A stretch of 22,033 bases of DNA from Methylocystaceae bacterium (lineage in GTDB: Bacteria; Pseudomonadota; Alphaproteobacteria; Rhizobiales; Beijerinckiaceae): assembly GCA_003152255.1 (NCBI GenBank), contig PLZT01000167.1, positions 15,719-37,751 of the forward strand, in the 5' to 3' direction. Within the stretch, counting starts at the first letter, position 1. Each line of letters starts with the position of its first letter. The position numbers and the translations under genes were made by a program. The notes under the pieces were generated by a model. That model worked only from the letters and a program-made list of their open reading frames with translations. It was not told the DNA's origin and made no database searches. Shown one piece after another: positions 21,725-22,033 of this stretch.

Positions 21725-22033
21725 TCACGCGGCGAGCGGCATCGAGGGCGCGTCTAGCGCCTGCAGAAATTTGTTCATCCAATTGCTTGCGTCATGCTCT
21801 CGCACTCTAGCGAGCAGCGCGGCATGACGCTCGATGCGCTCTTCGCGCGGCATGCAGATCGCGCGCTGTATCGCTTGCGCGACATCGTCGGCGTCGTAGG
21901 GATTGACGATCAGCGCCTCCTGAAGATCCTCGGCCGCGCCGGCAAATCGCGACAGCACCAGAACGCCCGGATTGTCGTCGTCCTGGGCCGCCACATATTC
22001 CTTGGCGACGAGATTCATGCCGTCGCGCAACGG
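21725..22033 (-). CDS. otsA: Trehalose-6-phosphate synthase, C-terminal part (5' end outside window)
   Basis: This glycosyltransferase family 20 enzyme joins UDP-glucose and glucose-6-phosphate to give trehalose-6-phosphate, the first step of the OtsAB route to the osmoprotectant trehalose. The last 102 codons are present, in frame to the right edge. The stretch PLRDGMNLVAKEYVAAQ is the conserved donor-site motif of OtsA, and VLSRFAGAAEDLQEALIVNP with YDADDVAQAIQRAICMPREE is the equally typical end of the catalytic domain. The protein ends after about 30 more residues with a short Ala/Pro tail, as usual. The stop is TGA 21725-21727. Trehalose synthesis fits the stress-related genes to the left. 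Confidence 0.94.
   Translation of the reverse strand, partial: PLRDGMNLVAKEYVAAQDDDNPGVLVLSRFAGAAEDLQEALIVNPYDADDVAQAIQRAICMPREERIERHAALLARVREHDASNWMNKFLQALDAPSMPLAA

Noticed and set aside
1..22033. Mobile elements, CRISPR arrays, tRNA or rRNA genes
   Set aside because: I found no transposase or integrase sequence, no regularly spaced repeats, and no cloverleaf-like or rRNA-like sequence by reading both strands.

Overview
The window is a G+C-rich bacterial chromosome segment with no rRNA, tRNA, insertion sequence, phage gene or CRISPR array that I can see. Gene families and codon use fit an alphaproteobacterium, most likely Hyphomicrobiales (Rhizobiales). A methylotroph or methanotroph relative such as Methylocystis or Methylosinus is my guess from general resemblance, not something the sequence proves.

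Left part (1-6211): a tripartite RND efflux system. On the minus strand a membrane-fusion protein gene (2531-3736) is followed by an MdtB/MdtC-type pump gene that runs off the left edge. A NodT-type outer-membrane lipoprotein channel (4046-5653) is divergent. The shared 309-base promoter region carries a 32-bp imperfect inverted repeat that looks like a repressor operator. A small secreted protein of unknown function follows.

Middle part (6315-10709): a UvrD/PcrA-type helicase and a downstream unknown gene, both on the minus strand. On the plus strand lie a response regulator with an eroded LuxR-type output domain and a start that is hard to place, then a PII nitrogen regulator with an unusual T-loop, standing without glnA or amtB. 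A four-helix membrane protein of unknown function lies convergent to it.

Right part (11026-22033): mostly envelope and stress functions. They are a DUF883 (YqjD/ElaB-like) anchor protein with a membrane partner, an AI-2E/PerM family transporter with an extra C-terminal Rossmann-like domain, a YihY/BrkB membrane protein, an HdeD-like protein, an FUSC-type exporter, the co-chaperone pair CbpA-CbpM, a PAS histidine kinase divergent from an Rcp1-type response regulator, an MFS transporter, and the end of trehalose-6-phosphate synthase (otsA). The kinase reading frame is interrupted by one in-frame TGA just before its last conserved strands.

Most of the window is recognisable. I see no convincing new multi-gene system. 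The points most worth a second look are the nonsense codon in the kinase, the decayed response regulator, the fused domain on the AI-2E protein, the operator-like repeat of the efflux locus, a perfect 14-bp tandem repeat and a 28-bp-spaced repeat carrying a Shine-Dalgarno sequence.
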